Assembly: GCA_023935145.1 (NCBI GenBank)
Contig: CM043698.1
Span: 19,409,001 to 19,473,000, forward strand
Source: Bretschneidera sinensis
Lineage: Eukaryota > Streptophyta > Magnoliopsida > Brassicales > Akaniaceae
Direction of reading: 5' to 3'
Length of the DNA stretch: 64,000 nucleotides
Below, in pieces: positions 22,294 to 34,789 of the stretch (position 1 is its first letter; the number at the start of each line of letters is the position of its first letter). A model generated the notes under the pieces. The model was not told the origin of the DNA and did not search any database. It was given only the letters and a program-made list of their open reading frames with translations. Position numbers and translations under genes: made by a program.

Positions 22294-25200
22294 CTAGTCT
22301 GCACCCATGTGTCACATTTAGGCTTTGATTATTGGTAGAGAGGAAAAATAAAAAGATGAGGGAGATGAAACAAAAGTGAGTGAAGAACACTTTTAAGAAG
22401 TGAGATGATTGATGTTTTCCACGTGTATAACTCACATAAAACTAAATTAAGGGTTTTTGTTTTTTCTCATTTTTCTGTTATCTTTACCAAACACACGATG
22501 TAAATAATTAGTTTTCTTACTTGTATCATTTCCCTCATCTTTCCTATTCCTCTTTCTTTCTCTTACTGTTTTTCTTCACCAATCAAAGCCGACCCTGCTT
22601 GTTATAACTTTATGTGAAAGTGTTTCTATCATCTTCTCGTGAAAACCTCTTAAAACCATTTCACTTGAAAACACTTTTATCCTCTTAATCTTTTAAGATT
22701 GAGGGATATTAGTGTTAACCAAACACATATTAAGTCACTTTTTATCATTAAAAAGTGTTTTTAGCTATCAAAAAGCTACAACAAAATTTGACTTAAAATT
22801 TTAAGAAGCATTTCATCTCAAACATCATATTTTGGAAGTAAAGATTGCAGCGTTGCTAGGATAGTTGAATATTACTTTGAATAATTCACCAAATTATTCT
22901 AAAATGCAAAATATATGCTTTTTGAGACTCTGAAGTACTAATTAAGATTTAGAGTTTCTGTGCATCTTGCTGCATAATTAGCAGCTTAGAGTTTCTCTTA
23001 GATGCAGATCAATCAGCATACTTATCGACCCGAACGAGTTACAAAAACCATTGTCCAAACAAGCCATTCAACAAGAATAAACAGCACAAACCCATGAAAG
23101 TAGTATTCTGGTTTAACAACACATGCAAATGGAATTAAGCTTCTATTTGGGAAGAGTACTGTTTTATTAGAAGAAGATCAGAGAATAACTAAACTAATGT
23201 ACTACTAATTCACTTTGGTTTTCACTTAAATGATCCTATTGATTTTCACTAGCCAGGTGCCCAACTAATAACCAAGTTAATGTAATAATTCACTTTGGAT
23301 TTCACTTGTATGAAAGCTATAGTTGTTGCAGGAGGATCACATTAAAAGTATGTGTTTAATAAATGTTTTATCTATTTTGAGATGTGACTATCTTTATGAG
23401 CTCCACGGAAACAGAATGATAAAAAAAATTAAAATTTTAAAAAAATTGAATTTACATCGGATAAATTGTTTTCATAACTACTTTATAAAAATTATTTCAA
23501 AAACTATTTTAATAGTGATAAACCGAAATGACAGCTAATGGTACCTTACTATGGCCTCTAAGAATCAAATAAATTGCGAAATAAAAAAATGAAATTGCTA
23601 GATTTCATTTTTCACAATAAGCTTTCATCATTTGAGAAACTGATCGATATAATTAAAAATTAATCTTTACCACGTGGAACTCATAATTTCATGAGAGTAA
23701 TGATTTTTGATAATAGATAAATGGTTCTCATAACATTCTTTTCTAGAATGATTGAAAAAAGGAAAAGATGAAAGCAGATCCCAGTTTTCTCTATCCATTC
23801 CAATTTATATCATGATTAAACTGTCAATTTCAATTGATATTATGGTGGAAAGCTTTGAAAATATTTAAGTAAATCTTTGAATCACAATTTTCTCCTTTTC
23901 TGGCATTTTTTTTATAAGTCCTTTATTGGCAGTATAATGGTATCATGCAACATTTAGAACCATCAAATTGTACCAAAACATCAAAATCAGGGTCAAGATT
24001 TGGAGTACCCTCTTCATTGCATATTATCCAAATCAGACCCCACGTTTTCTGCATTGTAGAAAATTCAGGATCTACAAAGAATGGGTCACGGGTCAAACTA
24101 ACTGAAGGGAAAAAAGAAAAAAATGGGGGTATGATTAATGGTTGAAAATGGAAATTCAAGCTTGCACTTGAGCCACTTTTAGGCAATAGTGTATCTTTTG
24201 TCTTCTGATTTCACCCTACAGGCTACAGCCATCAATGGAAAGTTCAATGAAGATTCCAGTCAAAAGAGGACAAACCAACATTTTTGTCATTTATAAGGGA
24301 CCATCTAGTTGGGTACAAATACAAGAAAGGGTTACGTCTGAGTATGGAAAACATTTTCTAAAACTGTCTTAATTTTTTATTGTCATTTTATCATCCAGCT
24401 TGTTAACTGTCTTGATCGTACCCAAGATCATATTTTACAACGTGGATATCAATTTCAATTGTTCAATTCATATTCTTTCGAGCATTGCTACGAGAAACTC
24501 AGCAATGTTACCTTTCAGAGATTGTCTTTCGCTACTCATTACAGTATTTTTCACTCGCCAGTAGCTACAGGGTAAAATGATCAATAAATAATCAAGATTC
24601 ATAAAGTGACGCGATATTAATTATTGACGGTTTTGGGTGATAAAATTAGGTGGTTATATTGAGAGTTTCTTTATCTTTATCGTTTTTTTTGTGATATGCT
24701 TGGTGGGATGTAAATTGCCGACAACAATAAAAAAAAACCCTAAGGTGATACGTACGAAACGGCATGTGATAGCAGGAGGAGGTGCTTCTGTACATTTCTA
24801 TGGTCTAATGGACTCAGACATGAAAAAACACAAATGACAAGCTTGTTGGCTTTGTTGCTCTTGGGTTAACTCTCTGAACTTTCCTTCTAGTTATCTTTTG
24901 TCGGCGGGCACAATATGTGTGTTAATAAGAGCACAGAACATTGGATGCTCACATAATGTACGTAGATTGCAGAGATTACATATTCATCGGTGATGTGATT
25001 CTAAAATTACAGAGCAGAAGGCTCTCCAGACCACAACCTGTGGTTCCCAACAATTTTTTTGTTTTCAGTTGAAGCTATAATAAACGGGATCGGACATTGC
25101 TTTCATATGGGTAAAGACGCAACCATTGAACAAAGCTCATGGCCACGGTTCCAGATACATTTTGATGTATTAACTACTAACAACACTCCCTATAATCCTC

Positions 25201-25504
25201 TAGTCCTAGAAATCAATTAACCCTCTTCCTGTCTGATGCATAAGACTGTTCAGGCCAACATTTCTGAATCTAGTTTAGACCTACTTTGGTCATTTATGGA
25301 CTCCTTTTTCAAGCCATCAATATCAGCAAAGAGCAGCACCAGAAAATTATAAGTAGCAATTTAATTTTCTATAACAGGGAAATGTTATAAAGATTCTCAC
25401 ATGACAATGCAGAGTTGGATGATAAGAATTTCTGTGGATTGTGTCAAAAAAATTTACAGGACATCTTTTAGTGAAAACTTTCACTAGAAAACAAAATTTT
25501 CTCG

Positions 25505-25572
25505 GAGTACAATTCTCTTACTTCAATGCTTGCAGTGAGAGTACAATTCTCTTACTTCAATGCTTGCAGTGA
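25505..25572. repeat. 34-bp perfect tandem duplication
   Basis: The unit GAGTACAATTCTCTTACTTC with the following AATGCTTGCAGTGA occurs at 25505-25538 and again directly at 25539-25572. Confidence 0.9.
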
Positions 25573-25778
25573 GAAATAACGATCAACTTTAATATGTACA
25601 TAAGAATCAGTAACAAACTGCCAAACAATGTATTTCTACATCTCTTTCAACTATGTTAACTTGATGACAACTGGTGATGAAGCCTGCTTCATACACTGCA
25701 ATCTGGAACCTGTACGCTAAGCAGCAGTAATTAGCAAGTTGTCTCTTTGATCTGAAAATTCAGTATATCACTGCAGGG

Positions 25779-26102
25779 TATCGAATAAAACAGAGTTTGT
25801 AGAAAAGGCTTCTGTATTCATAATAATCAATCAATATAAATATACAAAAGTCAAGTTGTGGAGTCCTACAAATATGGACATGATCTGCATAACTACAGTA
25901 AATGGTACAAGTTCTAACCACCCCAACTACAGACCTACAAATATGGACATGATCCGCATAACTACAGTAAATGGTACAAGTTCTAACTACCTCAATTACA
26001 GACCTACAAATATGGACATGATCTGCACAACTACAGTAAATGATACAAGTTCTAACTACCCCAACTACAGACTAGGCATGCTGCTAAAGACTTGTTCTAT
26101 CA
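25779..26102 (-). repeat. Copia-1 3' LTR with three 69-bp units
   Basis: This 324-base LTR carries three tandem copies of a 69-base unit beginning CCTACAAATATGGACATGAT. The partner LTR has two, which accounts exactly for the length difference of 69. Confidence 0.9.
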
Positions 26103-26974
26103 TGCCTCCGCAAGCGCAAGCCATTCGATAGAATGTTAAGCTTGGAACGGTGTGTTTGAAACTCCTTTCTGGATAACAGTTTCGTAAGAGAGTCAGCCAA
26201 CTGATCAGTAGTATGCACATGAGAGACATGTAGTTGATGTTTGGTAATCTGATCTCGAACGAAATGAAAATCAATGGCAATATGTTTCATACGAGAGTTG
26301 AAGACAGGATTGGCACACACATAAGTGGCACCAACATTATCACAGTAAATAGTTGGAACAGTAGGAAGAGTAACACCAAGTTCATGAAGCAATTGTGTTA
26401 ACCAGTTGACTTCGACTGTAGTAGAGGCAATGGCTTGATATTCTGCTTCAGTAGTGGATCGAGCAACAGTTGGTTGCTTCTTGGAGCTCCAACTGATGAG
26501 ATTTGGACCAAGAAAAATTGCATAGGCAGAGGTTGAAGAATAATTGTCTTTACTACCACCATAATCTGCATCGGCAAAGGCATGAAGGGCTAAGGAAGAA
26601 TGGCAACGTAGAAGTAAACCATAGTCGATGGTGCCCTTGAGATAGCGAAGAATTCGTTTAGCAGCGGCCCAATGAGCAGTAGACGACCGATGCATGAACT
26701 GAGAAAGTTTATTAATAACAAAGGTAACATCCGGACGTGTAAAAGACAAATATTGGAGAGAGCCAAGTACTTGCCTATATTTGGTAGCATCATGAGCAGG
26801 AAATCCATCGTGAAGTAAAAGAGACGCAGTGGAAGACATGGGAGTAGAAACAGCCTTAGCGTCGGTCATCTTAGTTTTGGCAAGGAGATCTTGAATGTAT
26901 TTGTGCTGAGAAAGATGAAAACCCAACGAGGTGCGAGAGGCTTCAACACCCAAAAAGTAACTTAGAGGTCCCAA
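26084..26974 (-). pseudogene. Copia-1 reverse transcriptase C-terminus and RNase H
   Basis: A 296-codon open segment. It begins in the Copia reverse transcriptase C-terminal region (LSYFLGVEA, TRPDVTFVINKLSQFM) and continues into a complete Copia-type RNase H. That part has DADYGG, SWSSKKQPTVARSTTEAEY, the YCDN motif and the closing KHIAIDFHFVRD. It is separated by stops from the upstream part of the polyprotein and ends at the 3' LTR. Confidence 0.9.
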
Positions 26975-26979
26975 ATCTT

Positions 26980-28163
26980 TTAGAGAGAACCGCTAAGAGA
27001 GAGTCTCAATAAACAATCGAATAGCCTCAGCAATAGAACCAGTGACAATGATATCATCCACATAGACAAGAAGGTAGAGAGTGGCAATAGAATTGTTGTG
27101 AATAAATAGGGAGGTATCACAGCGAGAATTGGAGAAGCCACTGGCAAGGAGAAAGGTACGCAGCTCATTGTACTAAGCACGAGGTGCCTGACGAAGACTA
27201 TAGATAACTTTCTTTAATTTACACACGTGATCGGGAAATTGAGAGTGCACAAATCCTTGTGGTTACTGCATAAAAACATATTCAGTCAAGGTACCCTGCA
27301 AAAAAGCGTTATTAACATCCAATTGACGCAATGACCATCCCCTTGAAACGGCAATGCCAAGAACAAGGCGAACAGTTGTTGGTTTGACAACTGGGCTGAA
27401 GATTTCATTGAAGTCAATCCCTGGACACTAGTGAAAACCTTTGGCGACAAGGTGAGCCTTGTAACGGGCAATAGATCCATCCGGGTTCTTTTTGATGCGA
27501 TACACCCACTTGCTGCCAATAAGATTCTGGCTGAGAGAGGGGGGGAACAAGAGACCAGGTGGAGTTATATAGCAAGGCATCATATTCCTCACGCGTAGCC
27601 TCTTGCCAATGGATAGATTTTTGGGTTTGTGTAAAAGATGAGGGTTCGGTAAGGGGAGAAGCCGGGGAAAGGGAGGTATTTAAGTCAAAAATCTTTTTGG
27701 TTTTGTGGATGTTCTGTTGAGCACAGGTTGTAACCCGAGATATTGAAGCGGAAGAGTTGGAGGTGGGAGCAGGTTTAGGAGCAACAATAAGGCATAAATC
27801 AGATGAGATAAAAGATGGGTTAGAAGTTACCTGATCAGGAGAGAAAGTAGGAGCAACCACTGGCGTCAAAGGTGGGGAAGCAGGAACTACAAGCCTGGCC
27901 GACATAGAGAGAGAAGATGGTGGAGAGGATAGCGGTGGAGTGGGCGAGGAAGAACTAGGATGCAAACATGAGAAAGTTAAGGGAGTTGGAACGTACAAGG
28001 CGGTGTTTGATTTGGAGTAGAGTTGTTGATTAGATGGGGGCCCCAATTTTGATGGAGTAGAGTAAGGAAAAGGTGAAAAGTTATTGAGATTTTTTGGTGG
28101 AAGAAAATGAGGGATATTGGTGGGCACGTGGGGAGTTGGTGAGATAGGTAGTGGATGGGCCAT
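26980..28163 (-). pseudogene. Copia-1 reverse transcriptase N-terminal part, broken
   Basis: Minus-strand frames here give the Pro/Ser-rich linker after integrase and the start of the Copia polymerase (EATREEYDALLYNSTWSLVP). The frame then shifts repeatedly, with the polymerase core spread over about three frames between 27520 and 26980. The fingers and YVDD region is not in one frame, so the polymerase is dead. Confidence 0.8.
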
Positions 28164-28189
28164 AGTATAGGAAATAAAGTCATGGCTGG

Positions 28190-29450
28190 AATAAGTGATA
28201 AGTGCTTAAGTATTCGTATTTAAGCCCCTTAATTTACACTTGTTAGGCTCTTTATTTATCTATTTCTATGGATTCTACTTCATTTTCGTGTTTTATGTGT
28301 TTTTCACAAGACTTGGACAAAAAGATGATAATTTGGAGCTTTTATAAGCAAAAGTCAAGATATGCCATTTAGCAAGGTGCATTCGAGCGCACCCCATTGA
28401 GATCGAACACACAAGAGCACGAGTGCACTTGAAAAAGGCTCAAGCGCACACTTGCGCTCGAGTGCATCCCGCATACGCTCGAGTGCAATCACTCCAGAGG
28501 TGGCAGAGCCAGATATGAAAAAAAGTCTTCTGATTCCAAAAAGGAATTAGGGTTTCAGGACACCAAGAGGACCCTATAAATAGCCATGTAAAACACATAA
28601 ACCATATCTTTTGTTCTAGATTCAAAGTAGAGAGCTTAGGAGAGGAATTGAAGACTCGTCTCCCGAGTCTTCTTCGGTTTTAGTTTTCTGTTTTTATTTC
28701 ATTATGTTCATAATGTTTAGTTTACTTAGTATGTGTAACTAAGCTCCTATAGGGCTCGATTAAAGCCCTAGTTATGCTTTTTCACATGTTCATTCATTGA
28801 TTATCTTTGTTATAGCCTTGTTAGAATATTTAACTTGATTAATACCTGTTTAAATTTACATTCCTCATATGTATGTGCCCAATCAACGTATGCATGTGGT
28901 ATGGATAGGTTAGTCGAATCAATTTGGATGACCGAGTCATGGTTTCGACATTAGTAACAAGAGATATCCACACTGGATTCCCGGGTTAATCAACATGGGA
29001 AACCGGGAGCGAACCAAGCCCTAGGTCCCGTGTGGTTGCCGATCTCCACAGCCCTTATGCTCTCTTAAGGAACAACTCAGTATACATCCATGCTGAATCT
29101 CTTAAGAGAGAAAAGAGTTAGAGTATACACCATGCCTAACTCGTTGCATAGGGAGATCAATAGCCTAAGGTGTGGACCAAGCCCTTAGGTTGGCAACCAT
29201 TAGATATTCATGATAAGGCTAGAGCATTGAAGCTTTATTTAGTGGGAAAGTATAATTAGGGTGGATATCGTAGTCCTATGTTCTCATTATTGTTATTTAC
29301 TCACAATCAAACTGCTATTTCTCTTTTTAAACTTGAAGAAACTAATTCTAAAACGAAATTTACCAATCTATGTGAAAATGATCTCGCACTTGCACACTAT
29401 GCTACCACAGACCTTGTGCACTTGCAAGTAAAACTAGGATGATTATTTGC
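28190..29450. mobile_element. Foreign insert within Copia-1, unclassified
   Basis: About 1.26 kb without protein coding that separates Copia integrase from polymerase. The plus strand starts near GATAAGTGCTTAAGTATTCG and ends near CAAGTAAAACTAGGATGATT. A TATA box (CCCTATAAATAGCC at about 28573) is followed by a pyrimidine-rich stretch, so it may be a transcribed non-autonomous element in plus orientation. Several GCGCTCGAGTGCA-like phrases occur at 28380-28490. Exact ends and target duplication could not be fixed. Confidence 0.55.
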
Positions 29451-29454
29451 ATAT

Positions 29455-30448
29455 TTATTTAGGTAGATAATCACTCCAACAATAAGTCATTTCGCTAGAG
29501 TCTGAAGGAGGTATTTGTTTAAAAGGATAAATATTTTCTTCAAAGGTGACATGACGCGACACAAATAGTTTTTTGTGTTGTGGGTCAAAACAGTAAAGCG
29601 AATGATGAGGAATGGAATAACCAAGGAATACACATGGTCTAGAACGGGGTTCTAACTTATGAGCACTATAGGGACGAAGCCAAGGATAGCAAAGACAACC
29701 AAAAACATGAAGAGAATTATAGTTAGGATAAGAATTGAATAATTTGTGAAAGGGTGTGTCAAAGTTGATAGTAGATGAAGGCATGCGATTTATGAGATAT
29801 GTGGCTGTTTTGAAGGCATAAGACCAAAAACGAAGGGGCATTGAGGCTTGATGAAGAAATATAAGACTAGTTTCAACAATATGAAGATGTTTGCATTCGC
29901 AGAGCCAACGTGTTTAGGTGTGTAGGGAGGTGATGTAAGGTGTTGAATACCAAATTTAGCGAGTGTATGAGCTAATAATTGATATTCACCACCTTTATCA
30001 GTGTAAACCGTCTTAATGTTTGTTTGGAAGAAATTTTCAATTAATTGTTTGAAGTGCTCAAAAATAGCAGGAACCTCAGATTTGACTTTAATAGGATAGA
30101 ATCATGTATATTTGGTAAAGTAATCAACAAATATAACATAATAGCGAAATTTATCCACTGAAATAATCGGAGAAGGACCCCATACATCTGAATAAATAAC
30201 TTTAAAAGGTGCATGACAGGTAATGGAAGAAATGTGAAAAGGTAATTATTGAATTTTATTACAGGAGCAAGAGTCATAATAAGACTTAGATTTTGGAGAC
30301 TCCGAAACGGAAAGTTGATGACTTGCAAGAATATTTTGTTGGATGGAGAAGGACGGATGACTGAGACGTCAATGCCACAAGTCAGATGTTGTGATGAGGA
30401 AGGTGGAAGGCCGAGGGTTTGATCGTGGAGTCGGTGTTGGCCATTCAT
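29455..30448 (-). pseudogene. Copia-1 integrase remnant
   Basis: 29455-29841 gives the integrase C-terminal region (LRFWSYAFKTATYLINRMPS, FGCLCYPWLRPY, FLGYSIPHHSLYC). The upstream catalytic part to 30448 survives only as fragments with frameshifts (the INFPFRSLQNLSL, YGVLLRLF area). It is cut off on its downstream side by the insert at 28190-29450. Confidence 0.8.
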
Positions 30449-30557
30449 ACAAGTTGTTCCTACTCTGGCCTCGTGCCAAAGATGCCTCCGTACTCAAGTC
30501 TTCCACAAGAAAATGATTAGGAAAAAATTCAATGGAAGTATTATTTTGGCGGCAAAA

Positions 30558-31845
30558 TTAGGAAACAGATATAAGGTTGTTTTTAATAGAAGGGGCACAC
30601 AGAATATTGTCTAAAGAAAATGTGGTGGTTGGTGTCACAAGTGTAGAGGATCCAATATGAGAGATAGAAATACCATTGCCATTACCGACGATAACATCTT
30701 CATTCCCTGTATAGTTGGAGTGCATGGAGAGATTTTGAATGTCGGAGGCAATGTGATGAGTTGCACCCGAATCAAGTACCCAATTGCTAGCAGAAGAGTT
30801 GAGGTTACTGGTAGTCAGATTAGATTGTGGCCAAGATTGTTGAGAACTTGGTTTGGGCTTTGAGTGGCAAACTTTGGCTGTGTGGACTACTTTATCACAC
30901 AGTTGACAAACTACTTTGGGTTGTCCTTGTTGAAAATTAGGCCGCCAAGTATTAGAGAAAGGGCCAGAATTATAGTTGTTACCTTGATGAGTAAAGCTAC
31001 GAGATTGGCCTTTGGTAGGGGGAAACTGTTGTTGTTGAGGTGTTCTGAAGTTTCTGTTGTGATTGGGAGTGCCTGTGTTCTTGTACCCACGACTCGTTTG
31101 AGTGAATTGAGCAATAATTACAGCCTCTGTTTTCTTGGTTTCACCTCTTTTTTGAATCATATATTCATCTAGCAATTTGTCATAAAGGTCTTCAAATGAA
31201 ATGGTTAAGTCTCGAACCCGAATAGCGACAGTTAGTTCTTTGAACTTGTCTTGAAATCCATTAAGAGTGTGACTTATGATCTCTTATTCTCTCATGGGGT
31301 GACCGATTAACGCTAAGTCATCAATCACACTTTTGATATTTGACATATAGTCTGATACGGTTATACCCTCTTTCGTGGTTCTCATCAAGGAAGTGAGGAG
31401 AGTTAGCATCCTTGTGTTGGATCGGTTGGCAAAGCTTACGCGGAGCTTGTCCCAAGCATCTGCAGAAGTTGTGCAATTGACCAATTGCACTGTTGACTAT
31501 GGCTTGAATCCCCAGGAGAACTAGACGATCCTGCCTGAGCCAAAGATGATACTCTGGGTCTGTTGGTGGTGGACATGGACGCGAACCGTCAACAAATCCA
31601 AGCATATCATAACCAAATAATAGATTGGTAATCTAGGATTTCCATGAGGCAAAGTTGGCTCCATCCTTTGCTAGTTTGAAAGGAATCTGAGAAGAGGCAT
31701 TGAGGGAGATCAAGTGAGTTCCAGTAACAGTGGTATTACTTGACATACTAGTGTGACTGAGCAAGGGTGTGGTAACTGGTTGCTGAGAAGAAGCCAACTG
31801 TGTAGCTTGTGTTAAGTCTGATTGGGGAGATGAGGAGGCGGACAT
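30558..31845 (-). pseudogene. Copia-1 gag and protease remnant
   Basis: 31633-31845 is the gag N-terminus (MSASSSPQSDLTQATQ, ending GANFASWKS). 31284-31490 continues gag (CTTSADAWDKLRVSFANRS), then 30558-31175. The last piece contains a CCHC knuckle (CQLCDKVVHTAKVC) and the protease motif WVLDSGATHHI followed by GNGNGISI. Stops at about 31170-31280 and a frameshift near 31490-31630 break the frame. Confidence 0.88.
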
Positions 31846-32002
31846 AAGTTAAGAAGATATGAAGAAAGTAGATCGGTTTTGAAAGAAAAAAATTAAGATT
31901 GAGAGGTGATAATGAAATAGTAGAAACAAGTGATTAAGATGTGAAACTGAAAGAGTAAAAAGAGGTTTAGCTGTTCTTATGACAGTGACAGCTCTAATAC
32001 CA

Positions 32003-32257
32003 TATCGAATAAAACAGAGTTTGTAGAAAAGGCTTTTGTATTCATAATAATCAGCCAATATAAATATACAAAAGTCAAGTTGTGGAGTCCTACAAATATG
32101 GACATGATCTGCACAACTACAGTAAATGGTACAAGTTCTAACTACCCTAACTACAGGCCTACAAATATGGACATGATCTGCACAACTACTGTAAATCGTA
32201 CAAGTTCTAACTACCCCAACTACAGACTAGGCATGCTGCTAAATACTCGTTCTATCA
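32003..32257 (-). repeat. Copia-1 5' LTR with two 69-bp units
   Basis: This 255-base LTR is read on minus from TGATAGAACG to ATTCGATA. It carries two 69-base units against three in the 3' LTR. The primer site lies next to it at 31991-32002. Confidence 0.9.
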
Positions 32258-32334
32258 CAGGGTACCTTCATAACCGAAGTAGAGACAAGACAAGAGAACA
32301 TAGTAACATTTTAGTAGGTTGACTAGGAGAAAGT

Positions 32335-32393
32335 TAACTCATTGGTTGCTAGCCTCCAAGTTCTTGGTGCCTTGAGATCTTGGGGTCGAATCC
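32335..32393 (+). mobile_element. tRNA-derived SINE-like segment
   Basis: TAACTCATTGGTTGCT (32335-32350) resembles box A, and GGGTCGAATCC (32383-32393) is a near-perfect box B. The spacing is typical of a Pol III internal promoter. No tRNA fold is complete, so a SINE head is the better reading. Its 3' end was not defined. Confidence 0.4.
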
Positions 32394-32482
32394 AAGAGGG
32401 GAACAACCCTTTCAGGAGCTCCAGCAGAGATGGTGAAATGAGGCATGGATCGCAAGTGAAGGGAAAGTTGGAGTCTCAGTCG

Positions 32483-32946
32483 AGGTGGGAGCAATTTTGA
32501 CGGGTTGAATCTCCTATCTGGACTTTGTGTCGGAGAATATCATTTTACTTAAATACTCTTGTGTTACATTTGGATATATGGAACAGAGTTGGTTATCACA
32601 GACATTTTTTTTTAGATTAAAAAAGATTTCCATTGGGTTTATGAGCTAGTTACACAATGGGAAGTAATCCTTCCTCATCCTTGATCTTTTGTACCATGAC
32701 AGGTGATTCTATCAAGGTGGGAGCAATTTTGACGGGTAAAATCTCCTATCTGAACTTTGTGTCGGAGAATATCATTTTACTTAAATACTCTTGCGTTACA
32801 TTTGGATATATGGAATAGAGTTGGTTATCACTGACATTTTTTTTTGGATTAAAAAAGATTTCCATGGGGTTTACGAGCTAGTTACACAATGGGAAGTAAT
32901 CCTTCATCATCCTCGATCTTTTGTACGATGACAAGTGATTCTATCA
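32483..32946. repeat. 232-bp tandem duplication
   Basis: Copy 1 (32483-32714) and copy 2 (32715-32946) both run from AGGTGGGAGCAATTTTGACG to GTGATTCTATCA. They have equal length and roughly a dozen differences. No coding content is apparent. Confidence 0.9.
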
Positions 32947-33542
32947 ACTAAGTCAGTTTGTACTTTGCATCCAACCAATAACATGACGTTTCTTTTAGTA
33001 ACGTACGAAGAAATATTATGGAAAATAATCCTGCAGAGCAAATAGTGCTCATTTTGATAAATTTTGCTGAGTAAATGACTTCAACAGAGACACAAACTTT
33101 TCTATTTTCTTAACTTGGAGTCATACCAACTTAAAAATGTATAACCTGCAGTTTAAATGATGAAGACAGAAAGAGGGCAGTTAGCTTACATAGAATACTG
33201 GTGATTTCCAACCTAAATCATGCACGTAGCATTTATGTTAAATAAAATAAATAAAGCTTCTTTCCCACCTGTGTTAAGCGTTTGAAAAAATTGGTAATTG
33301 CAAAGATTGGATTACAAAATTGAATGGTAGCTGCTAGGTCACACCAATGAGTTAAATAATAGGAGTGATAATTCTTGTTAGTGCATCATGCCGAAAGTGT
33401 GGTATAAGATCATTTGGATCAATACGAATACGATATGCTAACACGTTTAATAATCAAGTTGGTTTTGTCATATATGCAGACAATACGACTTAAACTATCA
33501 ATTTACTTTTTTTATATATTTAATATAAAAAATATTAAAAAT

Positions 33543-34178
33543 TGTAAGGACTATAGACAACACATATCTCCACATTGGTATGATATTGTCCACTTTGGGC
33601 CTAAGCCCTCATGGATTTGCTCTTGAGTTTTTACCCCAAAAGGCCTCATACCAATGGAGATATTTGTCCATCCTTATATACCCATGATCCTCTCCACTTC
33701 TAGCCAATGTGGGACTTTGGTTGTATACCCAACAATCCTCCCATCGAACAAAGGACCACCGAGCCTCCCCTCAAACGATCATCCATCCGTCCACTCTCTA
33801 CCAACCAGGATTCTCCACTCCATTGCGTTAGAGCACACGCCTTACATGGAGCACCACCTGTCTCGAGAGCTTGCTCTATCCCATGTCAACTCTTCTTCAC
33901 CGTGTTATGACCAGGACACGTTCATGAAGAATTTGAAGCACACCGCCTGTCAAATCGAGCTCATCCACGGATCTCATCGTGATCTAACCTGGGCCCACTA
34001 CCTTTTGTTCGGCAGTCCGAGGATTCATCCACATGGCTAACTCCGGGGCATGGCTCTGATACCATTTGTAAAGACTATGGACACCACATATCTCCACATT
34101 GATATGATATTGTCCACTTTGGGCCTAAGCCCTTATGGATTTGCTCTTGGGTTTTTACCCCAAAAGGCCTCATACCAC
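33543..34178 (-). mobile_element. TRIM retrotransposon (Katydid-like)
   Basis: A terminal-repeat retrotransposon in miniature on the minus strand. The 3' LTR (33543-33734, 192 bases) reads TGTTGGG to CTTACA. The 5' LTR copy (34067-34178) matches its last ~112 bases and is truncated at the outer end. The primer site TGGTATCAGAGCC (plus 34052-34064) sits two bases from the 5' LTR. A purine tract (ATGGGAGGA on minus) adjoins the 3' LTR. Only ~330 bases lie between the LTRs, with no gag or pol. The LTR phrase GGCTTAGGCCCAAAGTGGAC is characteristic, from memory, of the Katydid TRIM family. Confidence 0.85.
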
Positions 34179-34789
34179 AGATAAATTCTAAAGCATCATT
34201 TGAAAGTCCCCAAGTAATCCATTATATAAATTTACATAAGTGATAAGTCTCAACATACATAATATATTTTTATTATAAAACATAAACAATTATAAATATC
34301 AATTTTTTTTCTTAATACTATGTTAAAACTATTGCATTTGATATCCTATTAAAATGTTAAAATTGATATTTAATTAAATGATTCTAAACGAATTATATAT
34401 GTGTGTGAATCATAATCATATCAACCGACACACGTAATTAATAGTGTCAACAACAGTGTCAATCACACATCATTGTAGGGATAGAGAGTCAACCCAACAC
34501 GACACAACAAAATTATTTTGTGTCATAATTATGATGGCTCGATTATGTTATGTCATAATTGTGTCCACTTGATTACAACATGAACACGATTAATTAGATA
34601 AACCAAAACTCAATTATTTTGTGTAGTGTTCATATAAATATCGAGTTTGAATGTCGTATCTAATATTGTCTACCCTAACTTAGTTAATTGCTGGATCTGT
34701 GACATAAAAGAATAAAAGGACATAATTATCCTTTCAACCCTAACTAATTGTTGATTACTAGTTCAGAACCAAACGGCATTGATCACCCG

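Larger units (their letters stand above)
19114..25773. other. Spacer without recognisable gene
   Basis: About 6.7 kb, mostly AT-rich, with the local duplications and weak transposon traces listed separately. Frames of up to 87 codons (for example 23923-24186 minus) have no recognisable domain and no splice context. I see no further assignable content. Confidence 0.5.
25779..32257 (-). mobile_element. Decayed Copia retrotransposon with TSD CAGGG
   Basis: The element is 6479 bp and transcribed on the minus strand. It is flanked by CAGGG (25774-25778 and 32258-32262). The 3' LTR is at 25779-26102 and the 5' LTR at 32003-32257. The primer site TGGTATTAGAGC (plus 31991-32002) abuts the 5' LTR and differs by one base from the usual initiator-Met site. 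Gag, protease, integrase, reverse transcriptase and RNase H remnants follow in Copia order but with many stops and frameshifts, and a foreign ~1.25 kb segment separates integrase from reverse transcriptase. It is not functional. Confidence 0.92.
32263..33540. other. Spacer without gene
   Basis: Holds a SINE-like segment and a tandem duplication, listed separately. From 32947 to 33540 I see nothing recognisable. Confidence 0.5.

Noticed and set aside
23923..24186. 87-codon minus frame in the spacer
   Set aside because: No recognisable domain, a competing frame of similar length on the other strand, and no promoter or splice context.
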